Below the pieces are notes generated by a model, which searched no databases, was not told the origin of the DNA, and was given only the letters and a program-made list of their open reading frames with translations. From the NCBI RefSeq assembly GCF_013391475.1, contig NZ_JACBAZ010000001.1, forward strand, positions 454,377 through 518,376: a DNA stretch of 64,000 nucleotides. The letters are read 5' to 3'. The translations under genes and the position numbers were made by a program. This document shows, one piece after another, positions 1 to 8,846 of this stretch. The number at the start of each line of letters is the position of its first letter. Within the stretch, counting starts at the first letter, position 1. Source of the DNA: Oceaniferula marina. GTDB taxonomy: Bacteria > Verrucomicrobiota > Verrucomicrobiia > Verrucomicrobiales > Akkermansiaceae.

Positions 1-1075
1 TACTCATCGTGGGCGTTAAGTCATCATGAGGGTTGGTATCCCCTTGGTTTTCAATGAAATAGTTCGGCTTTTTCAGCTTTCCAATATCGTGGAAATAGGA
101 ACACACGCGACACATCGCCGCATTCGCTCCAATCTGCTCTGCCGCCGACTCCGACAGGGTCGCCACAACCATACTGTGATGATAGGTCCCCGGAGCCTCG
201 AGCTGTAACTGACGTAGCAGCTTGTGATTCAAATCGCTCAGCTCCAACCAGGAAATATCCGTCGTGATCGCAAATAAACTCTCAAAAATGGGCAAGAGCC
301 CACTGACGACCATGCCCGTCACAACGCCCCCCAATAAAGCTACCGCAATCTTCCCCCCCTCAACGGGAAGCGTGGAACTGACATACAATGCCTGCAATTG
401 TATTTTGTCGAATGACAAGGCCAAGAGCAAGGTAACTCCGCCCACATAAAGGCCCGCCCGCAACAAGGATCCACGACGACGCACGTTACGCGTCAAGGAG
501 ACCGCCATACCTCCGGCTGCCAGACTAATCACCAAAAAGCAAAAGATATCCTCCACAGGCATCAGCAAGGAGCCAAACAGGCTGACGATCATCGTGGAGA
601 ACACTCCCGATTGCCGCCCCAGCAAAACAGAGTGCACCATCGGAGCAAAGGCCAAAGGAGCCAACAGGAAACGGTAGTCCAGATCCCAACCGTTGGTATC
701 AATGAAATAGAACGTCGCCCGAACCAAAAGAAGATGAATGAGAATCCCCCCAAAGACCAAGGCCACTTTTCCATTTCGAACCTGAGAGCTGTGACGAATA
801 TGGAAAAAAAACACGGCAAGCGCAGCCAACACAAAACAAACCAACCCCCTGCGGATTTCATCATCACAAAAGAGAGTCTGCTCTCCAACGTAAAACCCGA
901 CAATCACACAGGAAAAAACGGCAAAAAGAGGGTAAATCAGCAGCTTAATCAGAATGCTTCTCTCCATGGAGTCCACTACCGCACTCTCACTCGCTGCCGT
1001 AGTTCGGCGTTTTTTGCCTGATGACATCCCTTTTTCAGCAAGGCGCCATCGTTTAAAAGCATCAATAAATCCCAT
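1..1075 (-). CDS. 7TM-HD family phosphodiesterase (PgpH-like), partial
   Basis: The gene runs off the left edge, so only the first 358 codons are seen. Translation from the ATG at 1075 gives a basic N-terminus, about seven hydrophobic segments, then a linker and the start of an HD domain with GTYHHSMVV and a later HDIGK motif. This order matches the 7TM-HD family, whose studied members (PgpH) hydrolyse c-di-AMP in the membrane. An in-frame stop lies a few codons upstream of this ATG and no other start intervenes. In typical PgpH a large extracellular domain follows TM1. Here only about a dozen residues separate the first two hydrophobic segments, so that sensor domain seems absent. The substrate is inferred from the family. 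The rest of the HD domain, with its remaining metal ligands, lies outside the window. Confidence 0.85.
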   Translation of the reverse strand, partial: MGFIDAFKRWRLAEKGMSSGKKRRTTAASESAVVDSMERSILIKLLIYPLFAVFSCVIVGFYVGEQTLFCDDEIRRGLVCFVLAALAVFFFHIRHSSQVRNGKVALVFGGILIHLLLVRATFYFIDTNGWDLDYRFLLAPLAFAPMVHSVLLGRQSGVFSTMIVSLFGSLLMPVEDIFCFLVISLAAGGMAVSLTRNVRRRGSLLRAGLYVGGVTLLLALSFDKIQLQALYVSSTLPVEGGKIAVALLGGVVTGMVVSGLLPIFESLFAITTDISWLELSDLNHKLLRQLQLEAPGTYHHSMVVATLSESAAEQIGANAAMCRVCSYFHDIGKLKKPNYFIENQGDTNPHDDLTPTMS

Positions 1076-1132
1076 AAATTGGTTTATTCTAGTAGGGTGA
1101 ACTTAGCGAAAGCTCCATCCGGTCTAGACGGA

Positions 1133-1157
1133 GAAAGGACGCTAATGCGTCCCTTTC
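1133..1157. repeat. Imperfect hairpin in the divergent intergenic region
   Basis: GAAAGGACGC (1133-1142), a TAAT loop and GCGTCCCTTTC (1147-1157) form a ten-base-pair stem with one bulged C. It lies between the divergent 7TM-HD and TetR-type genes. No T-tract follows it on the plus strand, so it is not a standard terminator. Its function is unknown. Confidence 0.35.
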
Positions 1158-1224
1158 GTAGGGCGGATTATATCCAAACCCGACTCCTTGGCAATATCCA
1201 ATGAGCCCTCCAACTCAATCGCGC

Positions 1225-1246
1225 ATTTCAAATGACCATTTGAAAT
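1225..1246. promoter_or_regulatory. Perfect 22-bp palindrome, candidate TetR operator
   Basis: ATTTCAAATG (1225-1234) and CATTTGAAAT (1237-1246) are perfect 10-bp inverted arms around a 2-bp centre. The site lies 39 bp upstream of the TetR-type start codon. TetR-family dimers usually bind a palindrome of about this length in front of their own operon. Autorepression of the regulator and control of the efflux genes downstream is therefore a reasonable inference. Confidence 0.6.
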
Positions 1247-1285
1247 AATCATTTACTTCCTGTGATCCAGTGCTAGCTTGCGCCC

Positions 1286-1957
1286 ATGTCCGAGTCAGGC
1301 AATCATCTTTCAGCAAGTGAATCCGAACAAAAACAGGCTTCTTCGACCAAAGAACAAGTCCTGAGCTGTGCGGTTCCACTGTTTGCTGAAAAAGGGTACC
1401 GGGACGTCACCTGTGCCGAAGTCAGCCGCGCGGCCGAAGCAAACATCGCGGCCATCAATTATCACTTTGGTAGCAAAGAGAATTTATACCGCCTCTCAAT
1501 GAGGAGAGCCTTCGAGCTGGCCAACAAAAAATACCCCTTCAACGCAGGTATTGATAAAGATTCGACACCTGAAGCTCAACTACTCGCCATGATGAGCGCC
1601 ATGATTCGACGTAATTTCGACGATGGCCCTGCCGGTTATCTTAACCGGATCATGGCTCACCAAGTGTCACGGCCAACAGCGCCTCACGCCCTTGTCATCG
1701 AGGAAATCTCCAATCTTCAAGGAAACCATCTCTCAGAAATTATCCGAAAGATCACGGGTGAACTATCTGAACCTTTTTTGCAACAGGCTAAGATGAATGT
1801 GGTTGCACTCTGTGTCTTCCCGCGCTGGGCCCCTGCAATGAAACAACACCTGTTCCCTGCTCCGCCCAGCGAGGAAGATCTGACACTCTGGGCGGAGCAT
1901 CAGCACCGATTTGCACTTGCCGGTTTACAAAGCCTGAAAATGACCGATCCATCTTAA
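1286..1957 (+). CDS. TetR family transcriptional regulator, CecR-like
   Basis: This 223-residue protein has an N-terminal TetR helix-turn-helix at about residues 20-70, including LFAEKGYRDVT and NYHFGSKENLY. The rest is an all-helical ligand-binding domain resembling the CecR (DUF1956) group, with conserved features such as FDDGPAGYLNRIM. CecR-type repressors control efflux genes. Here a membrane-fusion protein and an RND pump follow at 2005, and a perfect palindrome precedes the gene. I infer a local, drug- or metabolite-responsive repressor that controls itself and the pump. The inducer cannot be predicted. The ATG at 1286 leaves a short disordered leader before the helix-turn-helix. Confidence 0.88.
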   Translation: MSESGNHLSASESEQKQASSTKEQVLSCAVPLFAEKGYRDVTCAEVSRAAEANIAAINYHFGSKENLYRLSMRRAFELANKKYPFNAGIDKDSTPEAQLLAMMSAMIRRNFDDGPAGYLNRIMAHQVSRPTAPHALVIEEISNLQGNHLSEIIRKITGELSEPFLQQAKMNVVALCVFPRWAPAMKQHLFPAPPSEEDLTLWAEHQHRFALAGLQSLKMTDPS

Positions 1958-2004
1958 ACTCCGATTCCCCAAGCCCCCCTTTTTACTTTCGACTAATTGA
2001 TCTC

Positions 2005-3240
2005 ATGCACGCATTGAAAAAAATTCTTTCCCTGGGACTGATCCCTCTGGTTATCCTCGCATTAGGAGGATCGGTTGTCATTTATCTCATCAAAACCAAA
2101 CCGGAACCCAAACGCGCCATCCCTCCGCAAATCATCGCTCACGTTGAGGTGATCAACTCGCAAACCGACACGCATACTCCATGGATTGACACCTACGGGA
2201 CGGTTCGAAGTTACTATGAAACTGAAATTTCCAGTTTGGTTGCAGGTGAAATCGTCAGTATTTCACCACGATTTCAAACCGGTGAATCCGTGCGCAAAGG
2301 GGACGTTCTGGTGGAGATCAACACCGCAGACTACCTCGCTGCCATTGCCTTACAAAAAGCGAATATCGCCAAAGCCAAGGAAACCCTACTCACAGAGCAG
2401 GCTCGTGGCAGGATCGCCCGAAGCGATTGGCAGTCGAGTGGGCGCAAGCTCGAAGACGCCTCCCCATACACTCTGCGTGTCCCACAGCAAGAAGCTGCCC
2501 AGGCAGCCGTGGACTCCGCCGAAGCGGCTCTAGCCAAAGCGGAACTCGATCTGAAACGCACAAAAGTGACCGCTCCTTACGATGCCATTGTCCAGGAACG
2601 GCTCGCCAGCCCCGGATCCATCGTCGGTATTGCCACGCCACTGGGAAGGCTCATCGCAAGGGAAAAAGCTGAGGTTCGACTCCCCCTTACCCCGGATGAG
2701 GTCGTGCAGCTCAAGTTACCCCTTGCGTTCAGACTTCCCGAGGATGAAACCGTCGATCGGGAACGCCTGATCGATGTGACACTCTCATCACCTGCATACC
2801 CTGGGATTACCTGGCCGGGCGTCATCACTCGCACAGAAGCCAGCGTGGATGCAAAAAACCAAGTCATCTACGTTGTAGCAGAAATCAAAGCCCCCTTCGA
2901 CCCTCCGGGATCGCCATTACCTATCGGAACCTTCGTCAAAGCACGAATGCAAGGAAAAGACCTGCCGAACACAATCCGAGTGCCTGAGGCATCCATCATC
3001 AATGATCACTTTGTGTGGGTTGTCGATGGCGACTCCAAACTCAGAAGGCAAACCGTCAACCGACTCTATAGCTCCAATGGCATGGTCATCGCCAGTCTGC
3101 CTGAAAATGCCCCACCCACCCCGTATCACATCAGTGTCAGGCCACTGCCCAGTTTCAGAAACGGTCAAGAAGTCAAAGCTGAAACCAAAACCAGAGCGAG
3201 CGAATCCAGCACAGCAAACAACGACGACGTGACGCCATGA
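2005..3240 (+). CDS. RND efflux membrane-fusion protein (HlyD/AcrA family)
   Basis: The 411-residue protein has an N-terminal membrane anchor at about residues 8-30. A split lipoyl-like domain follows, with its first half around VAGEIVSISPRF and its second around RTKVTAPYDAIV. Between the halves is an Ala/Lys/Glu-rich helical hairpin of about 80 residues. A beta-barrel and C-terminal membrane-proximal domain complete the protein. This is the periplasmic adaptor that links an inner-membrane RND pump to an outer-membrane channel. It overlaps the pump gene by four bases (ATGA), so the two are translationally coupled. No TolC-like channel gene is next to it, so the channel must be encoded elsewhere. 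Confidence 0.92.
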   Translation: MHALKKILSLGLIPLVILALGGSVVIYLIKTKPEPKRAIPPQIIAHVEVINSQTDTHTPWIDTYGTVRSYYETEISSLVAGEIVSISPRFQTGESVRKGDVLVEINTADYLAAIALQKANIAKAKETLLTEQARGRIARSDWQSSGRKLEDASPYTLRVPQQEAAQAAVDSAEAALAKAELDLKRTKVTAPYDAIVQERLASPGSIVGIATPLGRLIAREKAEVRLPLTPDEVVQLKLPLAFRLPEDETVDRERLIDVTLSSPAYPGITWPGVITRTEASVDAKNQVIYVVAEIKAPFDPPGSPLPIGTFVKARMQGKDLPNTIRVPEASIINDHFVWVVDGDSKLRRQTVNRLYSSNGMVIASLPENAPPTPYHISVRPLPSFRNGQEVKAETKTRASESSTANNDDVTP

Positions 3241-6200
3241 AAGATGCGATCGAAAAAGACCATAAAATCATCGCATGGTTCGCCCACAATTCCGTGGTCG
3301 CCAATGTCCTACTGTTCGCCATCCTCGGCTTTGGCATCTGGACAGCGCTGAATGTCCGCAAAGAAGCGTTCCCATCATTCGACGCCAAAAGCGTCAATAT
3401 CGAAGTCCCCTTTCGAGGAGGAACACCCGAAGATGTCGAGCGTGGCGTCGTCCTCAAAATCGAAGAGAGCTTGAAAAATGTGGATGGCATTGAGCACATC
3501 CGCAGCACGAGCACGGAAACCAGTGCGACCATCGTCGTTCAAGCATACGAGGACTACGATCTGAGCAAGCTGCTCGACGACGTCAAAATCAAAGTCGACG
3601 CCATACCGACACTCCCTGAGCAGGCAGAGAAACCGATCATTTCTGAACGGAAACGTGAAAATTCCGTCATCTGGATTGAGGTTCATGGTGATGCCAGCGA
3701 GGAAGTGCTCAAAGAAACGGCCCGCGAACTCAGGGACGACTTGCTACTTGACCCCTCTATCAGCAAGGTTAATACCAGTGGAGCGCGCGATTATGAAATC
3801 TCGATTGAAGTTTCTGAAGACAAATTGCGAACCTACGGTCTGACTTTCGAGGAAGTCTCCCAAGCGGTTAGTGCGAACTCAATCGACCTGTCAGGCGGAG
3901 TAATCCGGAGCAACCGGGGTGACATTTCATTGCGAACCCGCTCTCAAGCCTACAATACCCGTGACTTTGCAGCTATCCCACTCAGAACCACGGAAGAAGG
4001 CACCCGCATCTACCTTCGCGACGTTGCCAGCATCCGGGACGGTTTTGTTGATCAGGACTTTCTCTCAGAATTTGAAACATCACCAACGGTCAGCCTGAAT
4101 ATTGTCAACGAAGGAAGCGACGATATCCTGAAGTCCCGCAAAGCAGCCGATGAGTTGGTTCAGCAATATCTGGAATCCAACAAGCTCCCCGAAGGCGTCA
4201 CCCTCACTCTCTGGAGCGACGAATCCAAAGTGATTCGTGCACGACTGATGTTATTGGCAAAAAATGGCATCCTTGGGGTTCTGCTGGTGATCGTTTGTCT
4301 GACGATGTTTCTTAACCTGCGTCTCGCTTTCTGGGTCTCACTCGGTATCCCGATTTCGCTCGCTGGAGCCGTCATTCTCTTCCCTCTGCCCGGTGTTGAC
4401 ATCTCTATCAATGTCCTCACCTCCTTCGCTTTCATTCTGGTTCTCGGAATTGTCGTGGATGATGCCATCGTCATTGGCGAAAGCGTCTACGCGGAAAAAG
4501 AAAAACAAATCGATTGTAAATCTGGGAATGCTCCATTCCGGGCAACCGTCCGAGGGGTGAGCAAGGTGATTGTGCCAGCCGTCTTCGGGGTGTTGACCAC
4601 CATCGCAGCCTTCTATCCATTGACTCAGGTTAGCGGACGTATGGGTAATGCCTTTGGCCAAATTGCCACCGGTGTGATCTTCTGCCTGATTTTTTCACTG
4701 ATTGAATCCAAACTCATTCTTCCCGCGCACCTCGCCCACATCGACGTTCACAAAAAGCCGACCAATGCCCTCACTCGCGCCTGGGCTAGGTTTCAAGGAA
4801 GTATCGCATCCAGTCTGAAATGGTTCATCCGGACGGTCTACCAGCGCTTTCTCAACTGGTTGATGCCACACCGCTACACCGTGACAGCTGCCTTTGTTGC
4901 TGTGTTTGTCATCGTTGTGGCTCTTCTGCCATCCAACCGACTTCGCTTTGTCTTTTTTCCAGACATCCAACGAGACAGTGCCTCAGCCATTCTAGAGCTG
5001 GAAGAAGGCTTGCCGGTCAGCTATTTGCATGAACAGGCCCGCCGCATCTCGGATGCTGCACACAGAACAGGAATGGAATTTGAATCCGAAACAGGACATA
5101 ACCCATTCAAGCACGTTCAGGTGCATTCAAAAAATAACACGCTGGCCACCATCGCCGTCGAACTGACCCCCTCGGAGTCGCGTAGTATATCCACCAACGA
5201 AATCGTCAATGCCTGGCGCAATAAAATCCGCGGCATCGCCGGGGCGAAATCACTCACCTTTTCCGGGAAAGCCGGGCCTCCCGGTGGAGCGCTCGATATC
5301 CAACTGCAAAGCGATAACCTGGACTCACTGAAATCCGCAGCCGAAGCCCTAAAAACAGAACTCAGCAGCTACAATGGTGTGTTTGATGTGCAGGACACCT
5401 TTAGTTCGGGACGACCCGAAATTCAAATCGAGGTAACGCCTGAAGGGGAAGCCGCCGGTTTTGATAAACGAGACTTGGCACTCAACCTCCGAGACGCCTT
5501 CTATGGTCGCGAAGCCCAGCGCGTGCAGCGTGGGCGCGACGAAGTTAAGGTGATGGTCCGCTACCCGATTGATGACCGAGGAAGTATTGATACGATGCGA
5601 GACATGCGGGTGCGCAGTCTCGACGGGACGACCGTTCCTTTTGGCATCGTTGCCGACACCCATTACGGTCAGGGCTTGTCAAAAATCGAGCGCTACGACG
5701 GCAAACGGATCGTTTCCGTTAAGGGAGATGTCGATAAAGATGTCACCTCCTCGGACGAAGTCCTGCTAAAGCTTCAAAAGGACTATTTCCCTGAACTTCT
5801 CAAACAACACCCGGACATCACCTTCAACCTCAGCGGAGAGGCTGAGCAACGGGCCAAATCCATGAAATCACTCTTCATCGGCTTCGGTGCGTCCATCATC
5901 TTGATCTACATTCTACTCGCCATACCGCTTAAAGCTTATGTCAAACCCCTCTTCATCATGTCGGTGATCCCCTTCGGCATCATCGGAGCTCTCGCCGGAC
6001 ACTATCTGGTGGGAATCCCCGTCAGTATTCTGTCCATCTTTGGTATTCTGGCACTCAGCGGCGTGGTGGTGAACGATTCTTTGGTGTTGGTGCACCGAAT
6101 CGATGATCTTCGGCCTCAGTATTCTTCATTGGAAGAAACGATCCATCAAGCTGGAGGAGAACGTTTCCGAGCCATTTTGTTGACCTCGGTGACCACCTTC

Positions 6201-6410
6201 GTCGGACTTACCCCACTGCTTGCCGAAACCGAGGTTCAGGCACAATTCCTCAAACCCATGGCCGTTTCTCTTGGATTTGGAGTGCTCTTTGCAACCTTCA
6301 TCACCTTGATCTTGCTTCCCATGCAGTTATTGATCGCACGAGACATCAAGCGAGGGTTCATTCACTCAGCGAACAGCTGGAAACGTCTCTTGGGACCGAA
6401 AGCCGATTGA
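3237..6410 (+). CDS. RND efflux transporter permease (AcrB/MexB-like)
   Basis: At 1057 residues the length is normal for an RND pump. One transmembrane helix near the N-terminus is followed by a large periplasmic porter domain, a bundle of helices, a second porter domain and a second bundle. The motif VVDDAIVIGES around residue 400 is the TM4 Asp-Asp pair used for proton relay. The equivalent position in the second half has SGVVVNDSLVL. The protein should export small molecules using the proton gradient, together with the adaptor encoded just upstream. It belongs to the broad group annotated as efflux RND transporter permease, and the substrate is not evident. It is the last gene of the TetR-controlled set. 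Confidence 0.93.
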   Translation: MKDAIEKDHKIIAWFAHNSVVANVLLFAILGFGIWTALNVRKEAFPSFDAKSVNIEVPFRGGTPEDVERGVVLKIEESLKNVDGIEHIRSTSTETSATIVVQAYEDYDLSKLLDDVKIKVDAIPTLPEQAEKPIISERKRENSVIWIEVHGDASEEVLKETARELRDDLLLDPSISKVNTSGARDYEISIEVSEDKLRTYGLTFEEVSQAVSANSIDLSGGVIRSNRGDISLRTRSQAYNTRDFAAIPLRTTEEGTRIYLRDVASIRDGFVDQDFLSEFETSPTVSLNIVNEGSDDILKSRKAADELVQQYLESNKLPEGVTLTLWSDESKVIRARLMLLAKNGILGVLLVIVCLTMFLNLRLAFWVSLGIPISLAGAVILFPLPGVDISINVLTSFAFILVLGIVVDDAIVIGESVYAEKEKQIDCKSGNAPFRATVRGVSKVIVPAVFGVLTTIAAFYPLTQVSGRMGNAFGQIATGVIFCLIFSLIESKLILPAHLAHIDVHKKPTNALTRAWARFQGSIASSLKWFIRTVYQRFLNWLMPHRYTVTAAFVAVFVIVVALLPSNRLRFVFFPDIQRDSASAILELEEGLPVSYLHEQARRISDAAHRTGMEFESETGHNPFKHVQVHSKNNTLATIAVELTPSESRSISTNEIVNAWRNKIRGIAGAKSLTFSGKAGPPGGALDIQLQSDNLDSLKSAAEALKTELSSYNGVFDVQDTFSSGRPEIQIEVTPEGEAAGFDKRDLALNLRDAFYGREAQRVQRGRDEVKVMVRYPIDDRGSIDTMRDMRVRSLDGTTVPFGIVADTHYGQGLSKIERYDGKRIVSVKGDVDKDVTSSDEVLLKLQKDYFPELLKQHPDITFNLSGEAEQRAKSMKSLFIGFGASIILIYILLAIPLKAYVKPLFIMSVIPFGIIGALAGHYLVGIPVSILSIFGILALSGVVVNDSLVLVHRIDDLRPQYSSLEETIHQAGGERFRAILLTSVTTFVGLTPLLAETEVQAQFLKPMAVSLGFGVLFATFITLILLPMQLLIARDIKRGFIHSANSWKRLLGPKAD

Positions 6411-6497
6411 GAAAACAGAAGAAAAAACGAAGACAGACAAGAAGCTTCACTCGGAAAACTCAACAAAAACAGCCAAAATCAAGGCTTTGAGTTTTGA

Positions 6498-6568
6498 TCT
6501 ATCCTCCGCTGCAGAGTTTGGATCCAACTGACTAATGGATCACGCCCTCTGCAGTCAGAGAAGATAGA
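6498..6568. repeat. Three-tier nested inverted repeat
   Basis: Three pairs of arms are nested: TCTATC/GATAGA (6498-6503 and 6563-6568), CTGCAGAG/CTCTGCAG (6509-6516 and 6547-6554) and GATCC/GGATC (6521-6525 and 6537-6541). The whole could fold as one 71-nt interrupted stem. It lies about 90 bp after the RND stop. There is no strong T-tract, so it could be a structured RNA, a terminator variant or a REP-like element. Confidence 0.5.
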
Positions 6569-6780
6569 CAACAACAATAAGTATACACTTACCTAGCCCA
6601 CTCGAAACCTTCCGGGGAATGGCCTCGCCCTATTCGAGATAGTTCGTAGCTAATTCACCCAACGGGTCTGAGCGGTGAAAGGAATTCCGGTGCGGATGAG
6701 CAACAACTCTCAAACCACACCCTTCCCTTCTGCTGTGACCCATATTTAGTATAATCCAGCCAATTATCCATAATTTTGGG

Positions 6781-6836
6781 ATTAACAGATCCGAATATGT
6801 GACGAACCTCTGGTATTGAGGGACGAATCTGTTAAT
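6781..6836. promoter_or_regulatory. 10-bp inverted repeat before the sensor kinase
   Basis: ATTAACAGAT (6781-6790) and ATCTGTTAAT (6827-6836) are perfect inverted arms separated by 36 bp. They end 12 bp before the ATG at 6849. LytTR-type regulators usually bind spaced 9-bp elements that contain GTT, and ATCTGTTAAT resembles such a half site, so autoregulation by the LytT-like partner is possible. The repeat spans the alternative TTG start at 6816 and argues for the ATG. Confidence 0.4.
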
Positions 6837-6848
6837 CTTCGTCCACGT

Positions 6849-8033
6849 ATGGAACGGTTCCTTAAAGCATTGCTGGTTGTATGTGCCTTTTTGCTGGCCT
6901 GGGTTCTGCTCACACTGGTGCTTACAGCCCAGCTCACCTACAGTGGAGCCCCCTGGACATCAGGTCTTCTCGTATCAGTTGAGCAGATGCTGCCATGGTT
7001 CATTGCCAGCCCATTACTGATCTATGTTTCTTACCGGTTCCCCATCCTTTATGACCGCTGGTGGCTGCATACCGCGCTTCACTCAGTGCTCTGCCTGCTC
7101 ATCATGGTTGGCATTGGCCGCACCCGGGAATTCATACTCGAAGAATGGCCCACCCTCATCCCGCCCGAATCGAGGGTGCCCCAAGCAGCCCCTGCCTCCT
7201 CAGCCGCTCACCCGGAGCCCATAGCTATCCCCGGCTCGTCCATTTCCTCCGCCTCCCTGCAAAATAATGAGGCGCCAATCAAATCTGACCATTGGCTCGA
7301 AAAAACCGGCGTTATCCGCTACGCGAGTCAAAGCTCTCCTCTGGGTATTCCGCTCTATGTGACGATTCTCTTCATTTTCAGTCTCACCCGCTACAGGGAT
7401 GAAATAAAAAAACGCGACCAGGAAGCACTCAAACTCGAATCCCAGCTGGTGCAAACGCAGCTCAACCTTCTCAGATCCCAATTGCAACCGCACTTCCTCT
7501 TCAACACCCTGAACACCATCAGCACGTTGATCCACACCAGCCCCGACAACGCTGACGCCATGGTCATCCAGCTCAGCAAGCTGCTACGCCGAACACTCGA
7601 CCAACGAAACGACAGCATGATCCCGCTTCAACAAGAGGTCGAAACCTTGAAAATTTATCTCGAGATTCAAGGGATGCGCTTCGGCGATCGCATGCAAGTG
7701 GATTACCTCATTGAGGACGATACCAAAAAAGTCGACGTCCCGCCGATGATCGTGCTTCCCTTGGTGGAAAATGCCGTCCGCTACGGCGTCGAGAAATCAA
7801 GTAAGGCAACGACGATCACCATCCGTTCCCACCTCGAGGGTAAACAGCTCCATCTCGACGTGATTGATGATGGCCCGGGCATCAACCCTGAAAACCAATC
7901 CGGGACAGGTGTCGGTCTCGGGAATACCCAGAGCCGACTCGAAACCCTCTACCCAGGTAAATCGGCCAGTGTCACCCTCATCGAACAAGAGGATCACGGT
8001 GTCATAGCCCATATCGAACTTCCCCTCCCATAA
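6849..8033 (+). CDS. LytS/AlgZ-type sensor histidine kinase
   Basis: The N-terminal half has about four hydrophobic segments with a Pro/Ala-rich extramembrane insert. The second half has the His_kinase (PF06580) motif QPHFLFNTLNTI with the phosphorylated His near residue 215, followed by an ATPase domain with PLVENAVRYGVE and DDGPGI. This is the sensor of a LytS/LytT-like pair, and the response regulator follows 8 bp downstream. I chose the ATG at 6849 (394 residues). An in-frame TTG at 6816 would add 11 residues but lies inside an inverted repeat. The signal sensed is unknown. In this family targets often concern the cell envelope or carbon sources. Confidence 0.88.
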   Translation: MERFLKALLVVCAFLLAWVLLTLVLTAQLTYSGAPWTSGLLVSVEQMLPWFIASPLLIYVSYRFPILYDRWWLHTALHSVLCLLIMVGIGRTREFILEEWPTLIPPESRVPQAAPASSAAHPEPIAIPGSSISSASLQNNEAPIKSDHWLEKTGVIRYASQSSPLGIPLYVTILFIFSLTRYRDEIKKRDQEALKLESQLVQTQLNLLRSQLQPHFLFNTLNTISTLIHTSPDNADAMVIQLSKLLRRTLDQRNDSMIPLQQEVETLKIYLEIQGMRFGDRMQVDYLIEDDTKKVDVPPMIVLPLVENAVRYGVEKSSKATTITIRSHLEGKQLHLDVIDDGPGINPENQSGTGVGLGNTQSRLETLYPGKSASVTLIEQEDHGVIAHIELPLP

Positions 8034-8041
8034 ACATCATC

Positions 8042-8794
8042 ATGAATTTAAAAATAGCCATCATCGATGACGAATCCATTGCCCGTGACCGCGTCAGGCG
8101 TTTTCTGGAAAGCCACATGACCAACATCCAGATCATTGGAGAAGCCGGCAATGGTATCCAAGGACTTGAAATCATCCGACAGCATCAACCGGACCTCATT
8201 TTTTTGGACATTCAAATGCCGGAAATGGATGGATTCGCGATGCTTGCAGAACTCCTTCCAGATGAGCGACCTTATGTGATCTTTACCACGGCCTACGACG
8301 AATATGCGATCAAGGCGTTCGAAATTCACGCCCTCGATTACCTGCTCAAGCCTTACACGAAGGAACGCTTTGACTCCGCACTTGAGCGCATGATAACGGT
8401 TTCACCTCAAAACGGGGGCATTCAGAAAAAACTTGAGTCACTTCTCGCGCAAGCCGCCCCCCCGAGTATTTCACGTCTGGTCATCAAAGATCAAGGCCGT
8501 GTCATGTTCGTCCCCCTTGACCAAATTGATTGGATCGAATCGGCAGGCAACTACGTTATTGTTCACACCCATGATAAGTCCCACATGATGAGAGAAACCA
8601 TGACCGAAATGGAGCGTAAACTTCCCGAGGTTGATTTTTTCAGGGTGAGCCGCTCAGCAATCGTCCGAGCCGATCAAATCATGGAATTGCGCACCGTCAG
8701 CAAATCTGAGAGTCAGGTGGTCCTGAACTCAAAAGCAAAGGTGAAAACAACTCTCCCTCTCAAAGAGCTTCAAGCCAAACTCAATCATCTGTAA
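8042..8794 (+). CDS. LytTR family response regulator
   Basis: The 250-residue protein has a receiver domain at residues 1-120. It shows the acidic pair DDE near the start, the phospho-acceptor Asp at about residue 56 in FLDIQMPEMDG, a conserved Thr in FTTAYDEYA and Lys in LLKPYTKE. A LytTR DNA-binding domain occupies about residues 148-250, with WIESAGNYVIVHT and FFRVSRSAIV. It is the cognate partner of the LytS-like kinase upstream, with an 8-bp gap. It probably binds paired 9-bp elements. The inverted repeat upstream of the kinase is one candidate target. No obvious effector gene is linked. Confidence 0.92.
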   Translation: MNLKIAIIDDESIARDRVRRFLESHMTNIQIIGEAGNGIQGLEIIRQHQPDLIFLDIQMPEMDGFAMLAELLPDERPYVIFTTAYDEYAIKAFEIHALDYLLKPYTKERFDSALERMITVSPQNGGIQKKLESLLAQAAPPSISRLVIKDQGRVMFVPLDQIDWIESAGNYVIVHTHDKSHMMRETMTEMERKLPEVDFFRVSRSAIVRADQIMELRTVSKSESQVVLNSKAKVKTTLPLKELQAKLNHL

Positions 8795-8846
8795 GGAGAT
8801 GGGCAGCCCTTGGTGCTGCAACAGCCACAGATTAGACCGAGGTGCT

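Larger units (their letters stand above)
6411..6848. other. 438-bp intergenic region between the RND operon and the LytS-type kinase
   Basis: No convincing gene is present. The region holds a nested inverted repeat (6498-6568), a TATAAT box at 6749-6754 that may serve the two-component operon, and a 10-bp inverted repeat (6781-6836) just before the kinase ATG. Confidence 0.6.
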
